A stretch of DNA of 60,032 nt from an uncultured Eubacteriales bacterium (GCA_910580045.1 CAJTXF010000011.1:1-60032), one strand, 5' to 3'; shown: positions 14,614 through 23,738, counted from the stretch's first letter. Made by a program: numbers and translations. The notes: generated from the letters alone by a model not told the origin.

Positions 14614-16134
14614 AATCGTCGCCGGCGGCTTGCTGGTAATATCATACACCACCCGCGTGACTCCTGGCACCTCGTTCACGATTCGGTTGGACACTGTGGC
14701 CAGCAGCTCATATGGAAGATAGCTCCAGTCAGCTGTCATGAAATCGCTGGTATTGACGGCCCGCAGAGCCAGAGTCTCCCCATAGCTGCGACCGTCGCCC
14801 ATAACGCCCACGCTTTTGCACCCAGTGAGCACTGCAAAATATTGCCCAATCTCCCGGTCCAGACCAGAGCGGGCCACTTCCTCCCGGAAAATGGCGTCTG
14901 CGTCCTGCAGGGTGGCCACCCGCTCCGGCGTAACCTCCCCCAGCACCCGCACCGCCAGCCCGGGGCCCGGGAAGGGCTGCCGCCAGACCAGAGCCTCGGG
15001 GATACCCAGCTCCAGGCCCACCCGGCGCACCTCGTCCTTGAACAAATCCCGCAGAGGCTCCACCAGGCCCTCAAAGCCCATATCCTCCGGCAGACCGCCC
15101 ACATTGTGGTGGGACTTGATGACCGCGGCCTGTCCGCTGCCGCTCTCCACCACATCAGGATAAATGGTGCCCTGGCAGAGCAGCTCGATTTTTCCCAGCT
15201 TTGCCGCCTCGGCCTCGAACACCCGGATGAACTCCTCGCCAATGATTTTCCGCTTGCGCTCCGGCTCGGTGACCCCCTGGAGCTTACCCAGAAAGCGGTC
15301 TGCTGCGTTAACCCGGATGATGTTCATGTCAAACTCCTTGCGGAAGACCTGCTCCACCAAATCACCCTCGTCTTTGCGCAGCAGGCCGTGGTCCACAAAA
15401 ATGCAGGTCAGGTTTTTTCCGATGGCCTTGTGGACCAACATGGCGGCTACAGAGGAATCCACCCCGCCGGAAAGGCCGCAGAGCACCTTGCGGTCTCCAA
15501 TCTGCTCCTTGAGGCGGGCCACCTCTGCCTTGGCAAAGGAGCCCATCTCCCAGCCGCCTTGGCACTGGCAGACCTGATAGAGAAAGTTCTTCAGCATGGC
15601 ATTGCCGAACTGGGTGTGGTTCACTTCCGGGTGGAACTGGACCGCGTACAGCTTACGGGCTGGGTCTTCCATAGCCGCAATGGGACAATGACCGCTGGAG
15701 GCAGCGGCAGAGAAGCCCTCCGGCAGCTGGCTGACAGCGTCATTGTGGCTCATCCAGGTGACGCTCTCCGGCACGTCCTGGAAAAGGAGGGAACTGCTCT
15801 CAAACCGGGTCTGGGTCTTTCCGAACTCCGGCGCAGCTGTGGGGGCCACCTTGCCGCCCAGCAGATGGGCCATCGCCTGGGCCCCATAACAGATACCCAG
15901 AACCGGTACTCCCAAAGAGAAGACCTCCGGCGAGCAGAGGGGCGCGTCGCTGGCGTAGACGCTGCCCGGGCCGCCGGTAAAGATAATGCCCTCATACCCG
16001 GCCAGCTGGCCGGGCTCGGTCCAGTAAGGCTTGATTTCGCAGTAAACGCCCAGGTCCCGCACGCGGCGGGCGATAAGCTGAGCGTATTGGCCGCCGAAGT
16101 CCAGGACGACCAGGGAATGAGAGGGAGCTGGCAT
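14602..16134 (-). CDS. guaA: GMP synthase (glutamine-hydrolysing)
   Basis: A 510-residue protein that aminates XMP to GMP with glutamine and ATP. Domains: class I glutamine amidotransferase (about 1-190; VLDFGGQYAQLIARRVRDLG, nucleophile Cys in GICYGAQ, HPEVNHT), ATP pyrophosphatase (SGGVDSS P-loop), and the GMP synthase dimerisation domain ending SKPPATIEWE. The start at 16134 is supported by GAAAGGTCGTGCTAATC; an upstream in-frame codon would lie in the promoter. The last codons are the integration core used by elements 1 and 2, and the reading frame is intact. Confidence 0.97.
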   Translation of the reverse strand: MPAPSHSLVVLDFGGQYAQLIARRVRDLGVYCEIKPYWTEPGQLAGYEGIIFTGGPGSVYASDAPLCSPEVFSLGVPVLGICYGAQAMAHLLGGKVAPTAAPEFGKTQTRFESSSLLFQDVPESVTWMSHNDAVSQLPEGFSAAASSGHCPIAAMEDPARKLYAVQFHPEVNHTQFGNAMLKNFLYQVCQCQGGWEMGSFAKAEVARLKEQIGDRKVLCGLSGGVDSSVAAMLVHKAIGKNLTCIFVDHGLLRKDEGDLVEQVFRKEFDMNIIRVNAADRFLGKLQGVTEPERKRKIIGEEFIRVFEAEAAKLGKIELLCQGTIYPDVVESGSGQAAVIKSHHNVGGLPEDMGFEGLVEPLRDLFKDEVRRVGLELGIPEALVWRQPFPGPGLAVRVLGEVTPERVATLQDADAIFREEVARSGLDREIGQYFAVLTGCKSVGVMGDGRSYGETLALRAVNTSDFMTADWSYLPYELLATVSNRIVNEVPGVTRVVYDITSKPPATIEWE

Positions 16135-16169
16135 GATTAGCACGACCTTTCTGGGAGAATATAAAATAT

Positions 16170-16198
16170 AGTATAGCAAAAGGATGGCGGAATTGCAA
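16170..16198 (-). promoter_or_regulatory. guaA promoter
   Basis: TTGCAA (16198-16193) and TATACT (16175-16170) are 17 bases apart, 35 bases ahead of the start codon. No purine riboswitch is visible in the 200 bases up to the next gene. Confidence 0.7.
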
Positions 16199-16337
16199 CT
16201 AAAAAGAAGAATGTGGTGAGAAAATGGGTGTGGCGCTTTGCCGTTTTCCGCTCATATCAGCTGTCAGCTCAGAGAGGATATCCCTGAGGAGTAATCCTGC
16301 TGGTCTGCCCTGCCGCAAACCAAAATTGCCCATAAAG

Positions 16338-17684
16338 TCAAGCCATATGCGCTCTGCATATTTTGATAATGGTGCGGTGATAGGAAATCCCCAGCAGAAT
16401 CGCTGCCCCCAGCCAGCCCAAAGGGCTGGCAAAATAGACTGCCCACTTCCCCAGCGGCGCTGACAGCAGAACCACGGAAACCATACGCAGGCCCAGCTCT
16501 AAGAACCCGGACAGGGTCGGCGTAAGGGCGCTGCCCATGCCCTGCAGGCCTGAGCGGTACAGGCAGACCAAATACATCAGCGGCACGGTCAGGGCCAGCA
16601 CCACCAGGTATTCATATCCCACTTGGGTAATCTGCTCTATGCTGCCCGGCTCTCCGGCCACCAGCAGGCGGATAAGTCCCCGGCCAAAAAGCCCCACCAG
16701 AACCGCGATAAGCCCCGCTCCGGCAAAGGAGAGCTTTACACTGCACCGCAGCCCCTGCTTCACCCGCTCCATACCCTTCGCGCCGAAATTCTGCGCACTG
16801 TATGTGGCAAAGGCCCCCTCAAAGGCGCCGCCAGTAAAGGAAACCAGCTCAAAAAATTTTTCCGCTGCCGCCATGCCCGCCACAAACAGCTTACCGTGGC
16901 CATTGATGGCAGCCTGCACGAACAGCCCGCCCACTGCAACCACCCCATTGCGAAAGGCCATGGGGCCGCCCAGCCGCAGCAGCTCCCGCAGATGGTGGGG
17001 AGAAAATGCGAAGTCTTTGGGGCTGAGCCTTAGGACAGCTCGGAGCTTGGCCAGACAGTATAGCGCGGAGGCTGCCTGCGCAGCTAGGGTTGCCGTGGCC
17101 ACGCCCCCTACGCCCCAACGAAACACCCCCACAAAGAGCAAATCCAGTAAAATATTCAGCACACAGGAGCCTGTGTTGGCAATGACCGGAGCCCGGCTGT
17201 TTCCAAAGGAGAGCAGCAAGGTACCGAAGAGCCGGTTTGCCAGGGTGAGGGCTGCGCCCCCGTACATCCAGGAGACATAGAGCTGTGCTTCTCAGAGAAT
17301 GTCCTCCGGCGTGTCCATGCACATCAGCATGGGCTTTGCCCAGAGAAGCCCTGCCCCAGTGAGGAGGGCGCTCACTGCCCCTGAGATTAAAATTGCCATT
17401 GCAATGGCAATGCGCAGGCCTGCATCATCCTTTTTGCCAAAAAGCTGGGCGAATATCACGCCAAAGCCTTGGGTCAGCCCCAGGATAATCTCATAGGCCA
17501 GCAGGCACAGAAAATTCGCCGCACCCACTGCCGCGAAAGCGTCTATCCCCATGAGCCTGCCCACCACTGCGCTGTCTGCCGCGGTATAGAGCAGCTGGCA
17601 CAGGCTGCCCAGCATCAGCGGCACCGCGAAACCCAGCAGCAGCCCCATCGGCCTGCCCTGGGTCATATCTGTTGTTTTTTGCAT
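16338..17684 (-). pseudogene. MATE-family efflux transporter with one in-frame stop
   Basis: A full-length frame of 449 codons for a MATE transporter, broken only by TGA at 17292-17294. The N-terminal part (MTQGRPMGLLLGFAVPLMLG, LYTAADSAVVGRLMG, GFGVIFAQLFGKKDD) ends DTPEDIL-stop. Reading on gives EAQLYVSWMYGGAALT and the rest of the family pattern (GNSRAPVIANTGSCVLNILL, YSAQNFGAKG, GLQGMGSALTPTLSG). Only one codon is altered, so inactivation is recent, or the base is a sequence variant. AAAGAGGCTTACAAAT precedes ATG 17684. A long structured leader with its own short peptide lies upstream. Reassignment of TGA is unlikely in this membrane segment. Confidence 0.88.
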
Positions 17685-17692
17685 ATTTGTAA

Positions 17693-17786
17693 GCCTCTTT
17701 TCCTGATTGATTCAAGTTTATCAAGAGGCCTGAGAAGGTACACTCCATACGCCTTCCGCTGCCCACCTTTTCAGGCCCGGAAGGCG
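17693..17786 (-). promoter_or_regulatory. attenuator-like leader structure of the MATE gene
   Basis: On the transcript (minus strand) three helices can form. A: CGCCTTCC (17786-17779, last codons of the leader peptide) with GGAAGGCG (17757-17750). B: GGCCTGAAAAGG (17777-17766, holding the leader stop codon) with CCTTCTCAGGCC (17738-17727), 11 of 12 paired. C: GCCTCTT (17729-17723) with AAGAGGC (17699-17693), which covers the MATE ribosome site. Helices A and B interlock, and B shares three bases with C, so B and C compete. This suggests translation control by the leader ribosome. The same order is seen before the MFS gene (36401-36500). Confidence 0.65.
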
Positions 17787-17845
17787 GGCACACCGGGCAG
17801 TTTTCCCACCAACCGCTGGAAACGCTGGAAAAGCATTCTGCTCAT
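17771..17845 (-). CDS. leader peptide (24 aa) upstream of the MATE gene
   Basis: A 24-codon frame starts at ATG 17845 with a strong ribosome site (CAGGAGGTTGTGT) and begins MSRMLFQRFQRLVGK; it ends PAFRA-TGA. The peptide is basic and hydrophobic. Its last codons and stop form the 5' strands of two interlocking helices. The spacing from promoter to peptide is about 40 bases. I take it as a regulatory peptide that reports ribosome stalling, not as a functional protein. Confidence 0.6.
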   Translation of the reverse strand: MSRMLFQRFQRLVGKLPGVPAFRA

Positions 17846-17893
17846 ACACAACCTCCTGTCACACCATGTATTTTGAAGTTCCTATTCAGGGTA

Positions 17894-17922
17894 AATATAT
17901 CATGCTTCTTCCAGGTTGTCAA
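17894..17922 (-). promoter_or_regulatory. promoter of the MATE leader transcript
   Basis: TTGACA (17922-17917) and TATATT (17899-17894), 17 bases apart, give a transcript with about 200 bases of leader. Confidence 0.7.
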
Positions 17923-17937
17923 GAACACAGCCCCATC

Positions 17938-18027
17938 GGGGATTGTCCAAACCACAGAGATAACCATCTGTGTTCCCCCGCCCCACGGGCGGGGGAACAC
18001 GAAAAACTCCTTGAAACGGCCACTCCC
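17938..18027 (+). repeat. hairpin-bearing dispersed repeat, copy A
   Basis: This 90-base unit begins GGGATTGTCCAAACCACAGA and ends near CACTCCC. The centre is a perfect 14-base stem, GTGTTCCCCCGCCC (17970-17983) with GGGCGGGGGAACAC (17987-18000). Copy B at 27079-27168 has the same flanks, and its stem differs at two paired positions with pairing kept. It lies between divergent promoters. Confidence 0.85.
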
Positions 18028-18175
18028 GCCCAATCGCGTTTTTTCTGAGGGTATGTCCAAATCAAAGATTTCATGGTATACTATAAAAGTAAAATGCTGT
18101 ATCAGTATGCGCGGCTCAGAAGGAACCAGGGACCTGGTAATCAAACGCTGGCGCTTCCCCCAGCGCGCCCACTTC

Positions 18176-18204
18176 TTGACAGCCAAGCTGGGATTTGGTA
18201 GAAT
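18176..18204 (+). promoter_or_regulatory. promoter of the cardiolipin synthase-like gene
   Basis: TTGACA (18176-18181) and TAGAAT (18199-18204), 17 bases apart, 58 bases before the start codon. Confidence 0.65.
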
Positions 18205-18262
18205 AATTCACAGTCCAAACACCAGTTTTGTCCATGACTTCCGCGTAAGGAGGGGAATGGCT

Positions 18263-19828
18263 ATGAAGCTCAAATACAAGGTCCGCACAGCAGAGGGAGA
18301 AGAAGAACGCACCTTTTCCTATATCCCCCTTCGCTTTATTGCGGCAATCCTGCTTTCCGTGGCCATGACGCTGGCGGTCATCGGCATTGTCATGGCCCTT
18401 TGCCACTATGTCTCCTATTTCTATCTGGCGGCAATGGCCACACAGGTGGCCGCTGCCATTACGATTATCGCGTCCAGCGACAACCCTGATTACAAAATCC
18501 CCTGGCTGGTCATTGTCCTGCTGATTCCCGTTGGCGGTTTTATGCTGTACTATTTGTTCTATTCCCGAAAGCCGGACAGAAAATACCGCAGGCGCATGCC
18601 CCTGATTCGCTCAAGCAAAGCCTTCCGGGTGCCCCCGGACTGCAGCAGGGATATTTATCGGGCCGGGCCGCCAGCAGCGACCCAGGCCAAGATGCTCTGC
18701 ACCATATCCGGCTCCCATATTTATCCTGCCGGTGAGCTGCGGTATTTTCCTCTTGGGGAGGATATGTTTGCCCAGATGCTGCGGGATTTGCAAACCGCGG
18801 AGCGGTTCATCTTCCTGGAGTATTTCATTATTGAGGAGGGCCTTTTCTGGAACTCCATTCTGGATATTTTGAAAGAAAAGGCAGCTCAAGGCGTGGAGGT
18901 CAAGCTAATCTATGATGATATTGGCTGCATGATGACTCTGCCCGGAAACTACTATCAAACCCTGAGGGATTTCGGCATTGAGGCAGTGCCCTTTGCCTTT
19001 CTCAAAGGCAACGCGGACAGCGAGTTCAATAACCGCAGCCACAGGAAGCTCCTGATTATTGACGGAACAATCGGCTATACTGGCGGGGTCAATCTGGCGG
19101 ATGAGTATATCAACGCCATTGTAAAGTATGGCCACTGGAAGGACATTGGCATCCGCCTGGCGGGCAGCGGGGTGCAGGAGCTGACCAAGCTGTTCTTTGA
19201 GGACTTTTCCATCAACAGCCGGGAAATGCCCCGCATCCTGCCCTCTCATTTTCCACAGCAGGCCGCAGGTACATCCAATGGGTATGTGGTTCCGTTTGGA
19301 GACGGCCCCCGCCCTTTTTACAGGCGGCAGGTGGGCAAATGCGTCATCCAGAATATGCTGGCCAGCGCTAACCGGTATATGTGGATTATGAGCCCCTACC
19401 TGGTCATTGATAATGAGCTGTGCATGTCCCTGGAGAACGCTGCCCTTCGGGGGGTGGATGTGCGCATTATTGTACCCCATATTCCAGATAAGCAGCTGAT
19501 ATTTGAGATGACAAGGAGCAGCTATCCCCAGCTGATGGAGGCAGGGGTGAAGATATATGAGTATACACCGGGATTTATCCATGCCAAGTGCTATCTGGCG
19601 GACAGCCTGTACGCTATGGTGGGCACCATCAACCTGGACTACCGCAGCCTGGTCCATCATTATGAGGATGGGGTGTGGATGTACCGCTGCCCGGTAATTG
19701 ACACGATTCGGGATGACTTCACCAGCACCTTTGAAAAATCCCGGCGGGTTCGGAGAGGGGATTTGAGAACCAGCCTCCCCCGCCGGGTTCTCCGGGCAGC
19801 GCTCAAACTGTTTGCGCCGATGATGTAA
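18263..19828 (+). CDS. cls: cardiolipin synthase (phospholipase D family)
   Basis: A 521-residue membrane enzyme that joins two phosphatidylglycerol molecules into cardiolipin. Two N-terminal membrane segments (FIAAILLSVAMTLAVIGIVM; WLVIVLLIPVGGFMLYYLFY) precede two PLD domains with HKD motifs: NNRSHRKLLIIDG...GGVNLADEY and FIHAKCYLADSLYAMVGTINLDYRS. ATG 18263 is chosen: AAGGAGGGG gives 9-base spacing; ATG 18257 is also possible. A much longer open frame upstream covers the hairpin repeat and promoter and is not real. Confidence 0.92.
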   Translation: MKLKYKVRTAEGEEERTFSYIPLRFIAAILLSVAMTLAVIGIVMALCHYVSYFYLAAMATQVAAAITIIASSDNPDYKIPWLVIVLLIPVGGFMLYYLFYSRKPDRKYRRRMPLIRSSKAFRVPPDCSRDIYRAGPPAATQAKMLCTISGSHIYPAGELRYFPLGEDMFAQMLRDLQTAERFIFLEYFIIEEGLFWNSILDILKEKAAQGVEVKLIYDDIGCMMTLPGNYYQTLRDFGIEAVPFAFLKGNADSEFNNRSHRKLLIIDGTIGYTGGVNLADEYINAIVKYGHWKDIGIRLAGSGVQELTKLFFEDFSINSREMPRILPSHFPQQAAGTSNGYVVPFGDGPRPFYRRQVGKCVIQNMLASANRYMWIMSPYLVIDNELCMSLENAALRGVDVRIIVPHIPDKQLIFEMTRSSYPQLMEAGVKIYEYTPGFIHAKCYLADSLYAMVGTINLDYRSLVHHYEDGVWMYRCPVIDTIRDDFTSTFEKSRRVRRGDLRTSLPRRVLRAALKLFAPMM

Positions 19829-19841
19829 AAACGCAAAAAGG

Positions 19842-19877
19842 AACCGGGCCCCCATTATGGGGATACCCGGTTTTTTG
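19842..19877. terminator. bidirectional terminator between cls and rubrerythrin genes
   Basis: AACCGGG with CCCC/GGGG inside and CCCGGTT, followed by TTTTTT; A-rich on the other side. It serves two convergent genes. Confidence 0.85.
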
Positions 19878-19890
19878 CTGCATCAGTCTA

Positions 19891-20430
19891 TCAGTAGTTC
19901 TCAGCGTGAACCTCAAAATATGCCTGAGGGTGTGAGCAGACAGGGCAGACTTCCGGGGCATTGGTGCCCACAACAATGTGACCGCAGTTCCGGCACTCCC
20001 ACACCTTGACCTCGCTCTTGGCGAACACCTCTGCTGTCTCCACATTTTTCAGCAGGGCCCGGTAGCGCTCTTCGTGGTGCTTCTCAATGGCGCCAACCAT
20101 ACGGAACTTGGCCGCCAGCTCAGGGAAGCCCTCCTCCTCAGCGGTCTTGGCAAAGCCCTCATACATGTCAGTCCACTCATAGTTCTCCCCGTCAGCGGCA
20201 GCAGCCAGATTAGCGGCAGTATTGCCAATGCCTGCCAGCTCCTTGAACCACATTTTGGCATGCTCTTTCTCATTGTCCGCGGTCTTGAGGAACAGGGCGG
20301 CAATCTGCTCAAAGCCCTCCTTCTTCGCGGCAGAGGCAAAGTATGTATACTTGTTCCGCGCCTGGGATTCCCCGGCAAAAGCCGCCTCCAGGTTCTTTTC
20401 GGTTTGCGTGCCAGCGTACTGATTGCTCAT
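19891..20430 (-). CDS. rbr: rubrerythrin
   Basis: A 179-residue non-haem iron peroxidase. Residues 1-140 form the four-helix di-iron domain with the ExxH-type ligands (AGESQARNKYTYF, NEKEHAKMWFKEL, AIEKHHEERY). The C-terminal 40 residues are a rubredoxin domain with CRNCGH and CPVCSHPQAYF. It reduces hydrogen peroxide in anaerobes with electrons from rubredoxin or NADH partners. CAGGAGGTTATTATT precedes ATG 20430. It is transcribed alone from a consensus-like promoter (20544-20572). Confidence 0.96.
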   Translation of the reverse strand: MSNQYAGTQTEKNLEAAFAGESQARNKYTYFASAAKKEGFEQIAALFLKTADNEKEHAKMWFKELAGIGNTAANLAAAADGENYEWTDMYEGFAKTAEEEGFPELAAKFRMVGAIEKHHEERYRALLKNVETAEVFAKSEVKVWECRNCGHIVVGTNAPEVCPVCSHPQAYFEVHAENY

Positions 20431-20543
20431 AATAATAACCTCCTGATAATGTGGTCAGGCAGGAAGACTGGGGACAGACGCTCTGCTTTCGGCTGCTCCT
20501 GCTCTGTGCTGCCAGGTGTTCTGCATCTATAACTAATACATTC

Positions 20544-20572
20544 ATCTTACCATTTTCGGCAAAATTTGTCAA
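20544..20572 (-). promoter_or_regulatory. rubrerythrin promoter
   Basis: TTGACA (20572-20567) and TAAGAT (20549-20544), 17 bases apart. No PerR-type palindrome is obvious. Confidence 0.7.
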
Positions 20573-20590
20573 GAATCCAATTTACTCCCA

Positions 20591-22471
20591 TCAATCCCCA
20601 GCAAGAAGCTCCTTGCCCTTAAAATAATCGCACCGCACAGCCTCCATGGATTCATTTACCCGCTGCCGGAGTTCTGCTGTGCGCTCTGGATTGGAATCCT
20701 GGCCCTGGCCATCAAACCAGCCGTCCGCCGCGCACCAGCCGTTGTTGGGCAGCATTGCCACGCCGGGTGTATCGCCGAATATGTCATCCCCCGCGTAATA
20801 CCGGTTGTCTGTGTCCAGGCCGAACAAATTCACCAGCGTGGGAGCCAAATCCAGGGAGGAGCAGTACTTGTCCACCTCAGCCGGGGCAAGCCCGCCCCCT
20901 ATCATCACGCAGGGGGTGCGGTACAAATCCGGGGCCTCCTCCACCCCCTTTACAGAGGCCAGGAACTCCTTGTCCGTCATGTACTTGCCATAGTGGTCAG
21001 TGTACAGCACCAGCAGGGTGTCTTCCAGCCTGCCCTCTGCCTCCAGCCGCTCCACCAGCCCGCCGATGAACTGGTCCGTTTCCATGGCATGGGCAATGGC
21101 GTGGGTGTATTCGGACAGGTTCTCCTCACTGCCTGTGATTCCGGCAGCGGCCACCGCACGCTCTGCTGCCTGCAGGTGGGGCTGGGCAATGGACATCAAC
21201 TCTTCCGTATAAGGCCCGTGCCCTGAGTAGGTGATGACAAAGGAGAAGAAATCCTCCTGAGGGGCAATCTGCTCATAGGCTTTCAGCATCTGAGAGTCCA
21301 TCTGGAAGTCCTCCATGCCCATATCCACATGACTGTGGTAGGCCTCAAACCCCAAATTGGCGTGTACACTCCCCCGGCTGTAGATGTTGGGATTGGCGGG
21401 ATGGAAGGAGTTCACCCGGTATCCCTCCCTGGCAAAGAGGTTTGCCAGGGACAGGGGAAATTGGTTGGTGGAGTAGATGCTGGCAGAGACCCCGGTGACA
21501 GGCGGCACCATGCCGGTTTGTGAGATAATTTCCGTGTTGAAGGTGCCCGCGGAGAGGAAAAGCGGGGTGTAGAAGTTGGTAAAATTCACGCCCTCAGCCT
21601 GCAGGCGGCAGAGATTGGGCATATACTCCGGCGTTGCCATCCAGGTGTCCACAGACTCCAGCATAACCATGATGCAGCTCTTGCCCGCCATCTGCCCGGT
21701 GAAATCATTTGTGCCGCCGGTCTCAGCAGCCCGCTGCTCAAAATAGGCGTCCAGCTCCTCAATGCTGGCCTTGTTCACGCCCCAGCCCAAAGACATGGCC
21801 AGGTTGCGCACTGTATATTGATAGAGCCCAGTGAGCTTCAGGCTCCGGTTCGGGTCAGAGAAGTCCTTATAAATCTCCCGCTCGTCCGCGGGATTGTAGT
21901 TGGTGCCCCAGGTTACGCCGCTCTCCTTTGGGGTCAGCTGGACAGAGACAGTCCAGATGGGCACAATCGACAGCAGGGCCAGCCCCAGGGCAATCCCTGG
22001 GCGCAGCCAGCGCCTGCCGCCCAGAGTTCCCGGCCGCCCGCAGAGCACCAGGGCACAGATACCCATTACCAGAAACATCCCGATAAACAAGATATACTTT
22101 TTGGGCAGGTTCAGATAGCTCCAGCTGAAGAACTTGGCCCCGTCCCCAGCAAAGCTCATGTCTGAGAAGCTGAAAAAGTGGCCGAAGATGTTGTACATCA
22201 CCCCATGCAGCAGGGCCAAAAAACCGAACAGCCCAGTCAGCAGGCCTATGGCAATCCGCCGCCCCAGCCGGGGCAGCAGGGAGATAAGGCTGGTGAGCAG
22301 CAGGGCCCAGCCCAGCGTGAAGGCCATGGGCCGCAGGGACAGCAGGCGGGTGTTCCCCAGGCCGGCATACACAAACCGGAGGGCATAGTCCAGAAAGACC
22401 AGCGCCAGGAAGAACAGGGGAAGACTGAGGGGAGAGAGCTTTTGGGTGAGCTTTGAGAGCGTTTCTTTCAC
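20591..22471 (-). CDS. LtaS-like sulfatase-family membrane protein
   Basis: A 626-residue protein: five N-terminal membrane helices up to about residue 185, then an extracellular sulfatase/phosphoglycerol transferase domain. MVMLESVDTWMATPEYMPNL, with FLSAGTFNTE (probable nucleophile Thr), SFHPANPNIYSRG, and LYTDHYGKY (metal-binding Asp-His) fit the LtaS family, which polymerises glycerol phosphate on lipoteichoic acid or related polymers. It starts with GTG at 22471 after AAGAGGTACTGCCCT. It lies 53 bases after the DUF362 gene on the same strand and may share its transcript. The exact polymer made is not known. Confidence 0.88.
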   Translation of the reverse strand: MKETLSKLTQKLSPLSLPLFFLALVFLDYALRFVYAGLGNTRLLSLRPMAFTLGWALLLTSLISLLPRLGRRIAIGLLTGLFGFLALLHGVMYNIFGHFFSFSDMSFAGDGAKFFSWSYLNLPKKYILFIGMFLVMGICALVLCGRPGTLGGRRWLRPGIALGLALLSIVPIWTVSVQLTPKESGVTWGTNYNPADEREIYKDFSDPNRSLKLTGLYQYTVRNLAMSLGWGVNKASIEELDAYFEQRAAETGGTNDFTGQMAGKSCIMVMLESVDTWMATPEYMPNLCRLQAEGVNFTNFYTPLFLSAGTFNTEIISQTGMVPPVTGVSASIYSTNQFPLSLANLFAREGYRVNSFHPANPNIYSRGSVHANLGFEAYHSHVDMGMEDFQMDSQMLKAYEQIAPQEDFFSFVITYSGHGPYTEELMSIAQPHLQAAERAVAAAGITGSEENLSEYTHAIAHAMETDQFIGGLVERLEAEGRLEDTLLVLYTDHYGKYMTDKEFLASVKGVEEAPDLYRTPCVMIGGGLAPAEVDKYCSSLDLAPTLVNLFGLDTDNRYYAGDDIFGDTPGVAMLPNNGWCAADGWFDGQGQDSNPERTAELRQRVNESMEAVRCDYFKGKELLAGD

Positions 22472-22524
22472 AGGGCAGTACCTCTTTCTTGATGGTTTCG
22501 TTCCGCCGGGCCGGGCTCAAAGGG

Positions 22525-23664
22525 TCAGCCGATTTTCACCAGCTCATACTTCCGGGTGCCCAGCCCAATGCGCTCCCCATGAATCAGCTGCTCCTCCCAG
22601 CAGGTCTCTGGGTGCACCACATGGAAATGGCCATGCTCGTCCTGATGGCAGCCGCAGCCTGCCGCGTCGGTGAGGGCTGTGTTCTGCAGCACAGGCGCGG
22701 CATTTACCGCGTCAGCGCAGGCCTGGTCCAAGGCCACTGGGTCCAGGCCGCAGAAGATACCCACATTGGGCACAATGGGGGTATCTGACTGGCTGTTGCA
22801 GTCGCAGTTAGGGGATACGTCCATCACCAGGGAGATATGGAAGCAGGGCCTGTCCTTGATTACTGCCAAGGTGTACTCCGCAATTTTGTGGTTGAGCACC
22901 TCCCGGGCCTCGTCCCATTGGGGCTCAATGGCGTCCTGGTTGCAGGCGCCAATACAGCGGCCGCAGCCCACACAGCGCCCGTGGTCAATCGAGGCTTTGA
23001 GGGCGCCGCCCTCCTGGGGCTTGGCAAAGGAGATGGCCTCGTGGGCACAGCTTTTGGCGCACTGGCGGCACCCCACACAGCTCTCCTGCTCTACCACCGG
23101 CTTGCCGGCAGCGTGCTGCTCCATTTTCCCGGCCCGGCTTCCGCCGCCCATGCCCAGGTTTTTCAGTGCCCCGCCGAACCCTGCCTCTTCGTGTCCCTTA
23201 AAGTGGGTGAGGGAGACTACCACGTCCGCGTCCATCAGGGCACGCCCAATTTTGGGCGCGGGACAGTAGGTCATGCCCTCCAAAGGCACTTCCACCTCGT
23301 CAGTACCCTTCAGGCCGTCAGCAATAATCACATGAGCGCCCACTGTAAGGGGGGAGAAGCCGTTGAGATAGGCGGAATCAATGTGGTCCAGCGCGTTTTT
23401 GCGTCCGCCCACATAGAGGGTGTTGCAGTCTGTAAGGAAGGGCTTCCCGCCCCGGGCCCGGATGAAGTCCACCAGGGTCCTCACATAGACCGGGCGGATG
23501 ATGGCTGTGTTGCCAGGCTCGCCCAGGTGCATTTTTATGGCCACGAACTTGTTCTCCAAGTCCATCGTAGCCAGCTGGCTCTTTTCCAGCATATGTCTTA
23601 GCTTTGTCAGCATACTGACACTGCCGTGGGTACGCATGTCCGTCCAAAAGATGCTTGCTGCCAT
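22525..23664 (-). CDS. DUF362 protein with two 4Fe-4S clusters
   Basis: A 379-residue protein. The N-terminal 190 residues are a DUF362 domain (FVAIKMHLGEPGNTAIIRP, DADVVVSLTHFKGHEEAGFGGALKNLGMG). Two ferredoxin motifs follow: CVGCRQCAKSCAHEAI and CVGCGRCIGACNQDAI. A cysteine-rich tail (CGCHQDEHGHFH) may bind another metal. It is probably an electron carrier or redox sensor in the cytoplasm; the partner is unknown. ATG 23664 has AAAGGAGAACTTTAC upstream and a good promoter at 23710-23738. Confidence 0.9.
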   Translation of the reverse strand: MAASIFWTDMRTHGSVSMLTKLRHMLEKSQLATMDLENKFVAIKMHLGEPGNTAIIRPVYVRTLVDFIRARGGKPFLTDCNTLYVGGRKNALDHIDSAYLNGFSPLTVGAHVIIADGLKGTDEVEVPLEGMTYCPAPKIGRALMDADVVVSLTHFKGHEEAGFGGALKNLGMGGGSRAGKMEQHAAGKPVVEQESCVGCRQCAKSCAHEAISFAKPQEGGALKASIDHGRCVGCGRCIGACNQDAIEPQWDEAREVLNHKIAEYTLAVIKDRPCFHISLVMDVSPNCDCNSQSDTPIVPNVGIFCGLDPVALDQACADAVNAAPVLQNTALTDAAGCGCHQDEHGHFHVVHPETCWEEQLIHGERIGLGTRKYELVKIG

Positions 23665-23709
23665 GTAAAGTTCTCCTTTCGGTTGATGGGCTTTTTACCC
23701 ATTCTCTTT

Positions 23710-23738
23710 ATTATACTCCCAGGCGCAGTGAAATTCAA
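23710..23738 (-). promoter_or_regulatory. promoter of the DUF362 gene
   Basis: TTGAAT (23738-23733) and TATAAT (23715-23710), 17 bases apart. Confidence 0.72.

Noticed and set aside
14842..16140. 432-codon frame opposite guaA
   Set aside because: Antisense to an essential, complete gene; no motif.
16199..16337. Purine riboswitch ahead of guaA
   Set aside because: No conserved purine aptamer bases (TATA...CCTAA..TTTCTACC pattern) in the region; only a promoter is visible.
17292..17294. TGA in the MATE gene as selenocysteine
   Set aside because: No SECIS-like stem is evident after it, the position is not a redox site, and MATE proteins are not selenoproteins.
17873..18262. N-terminal extension of the cardiolipin synthase frame, containing the repeat-encoded stretch VQTTEITICVPPPHGRGN
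   Set aside because: It covers the hairpin repeat and the cls promoter; the same false peptide appears from repeat copy B at 27.1 kb.
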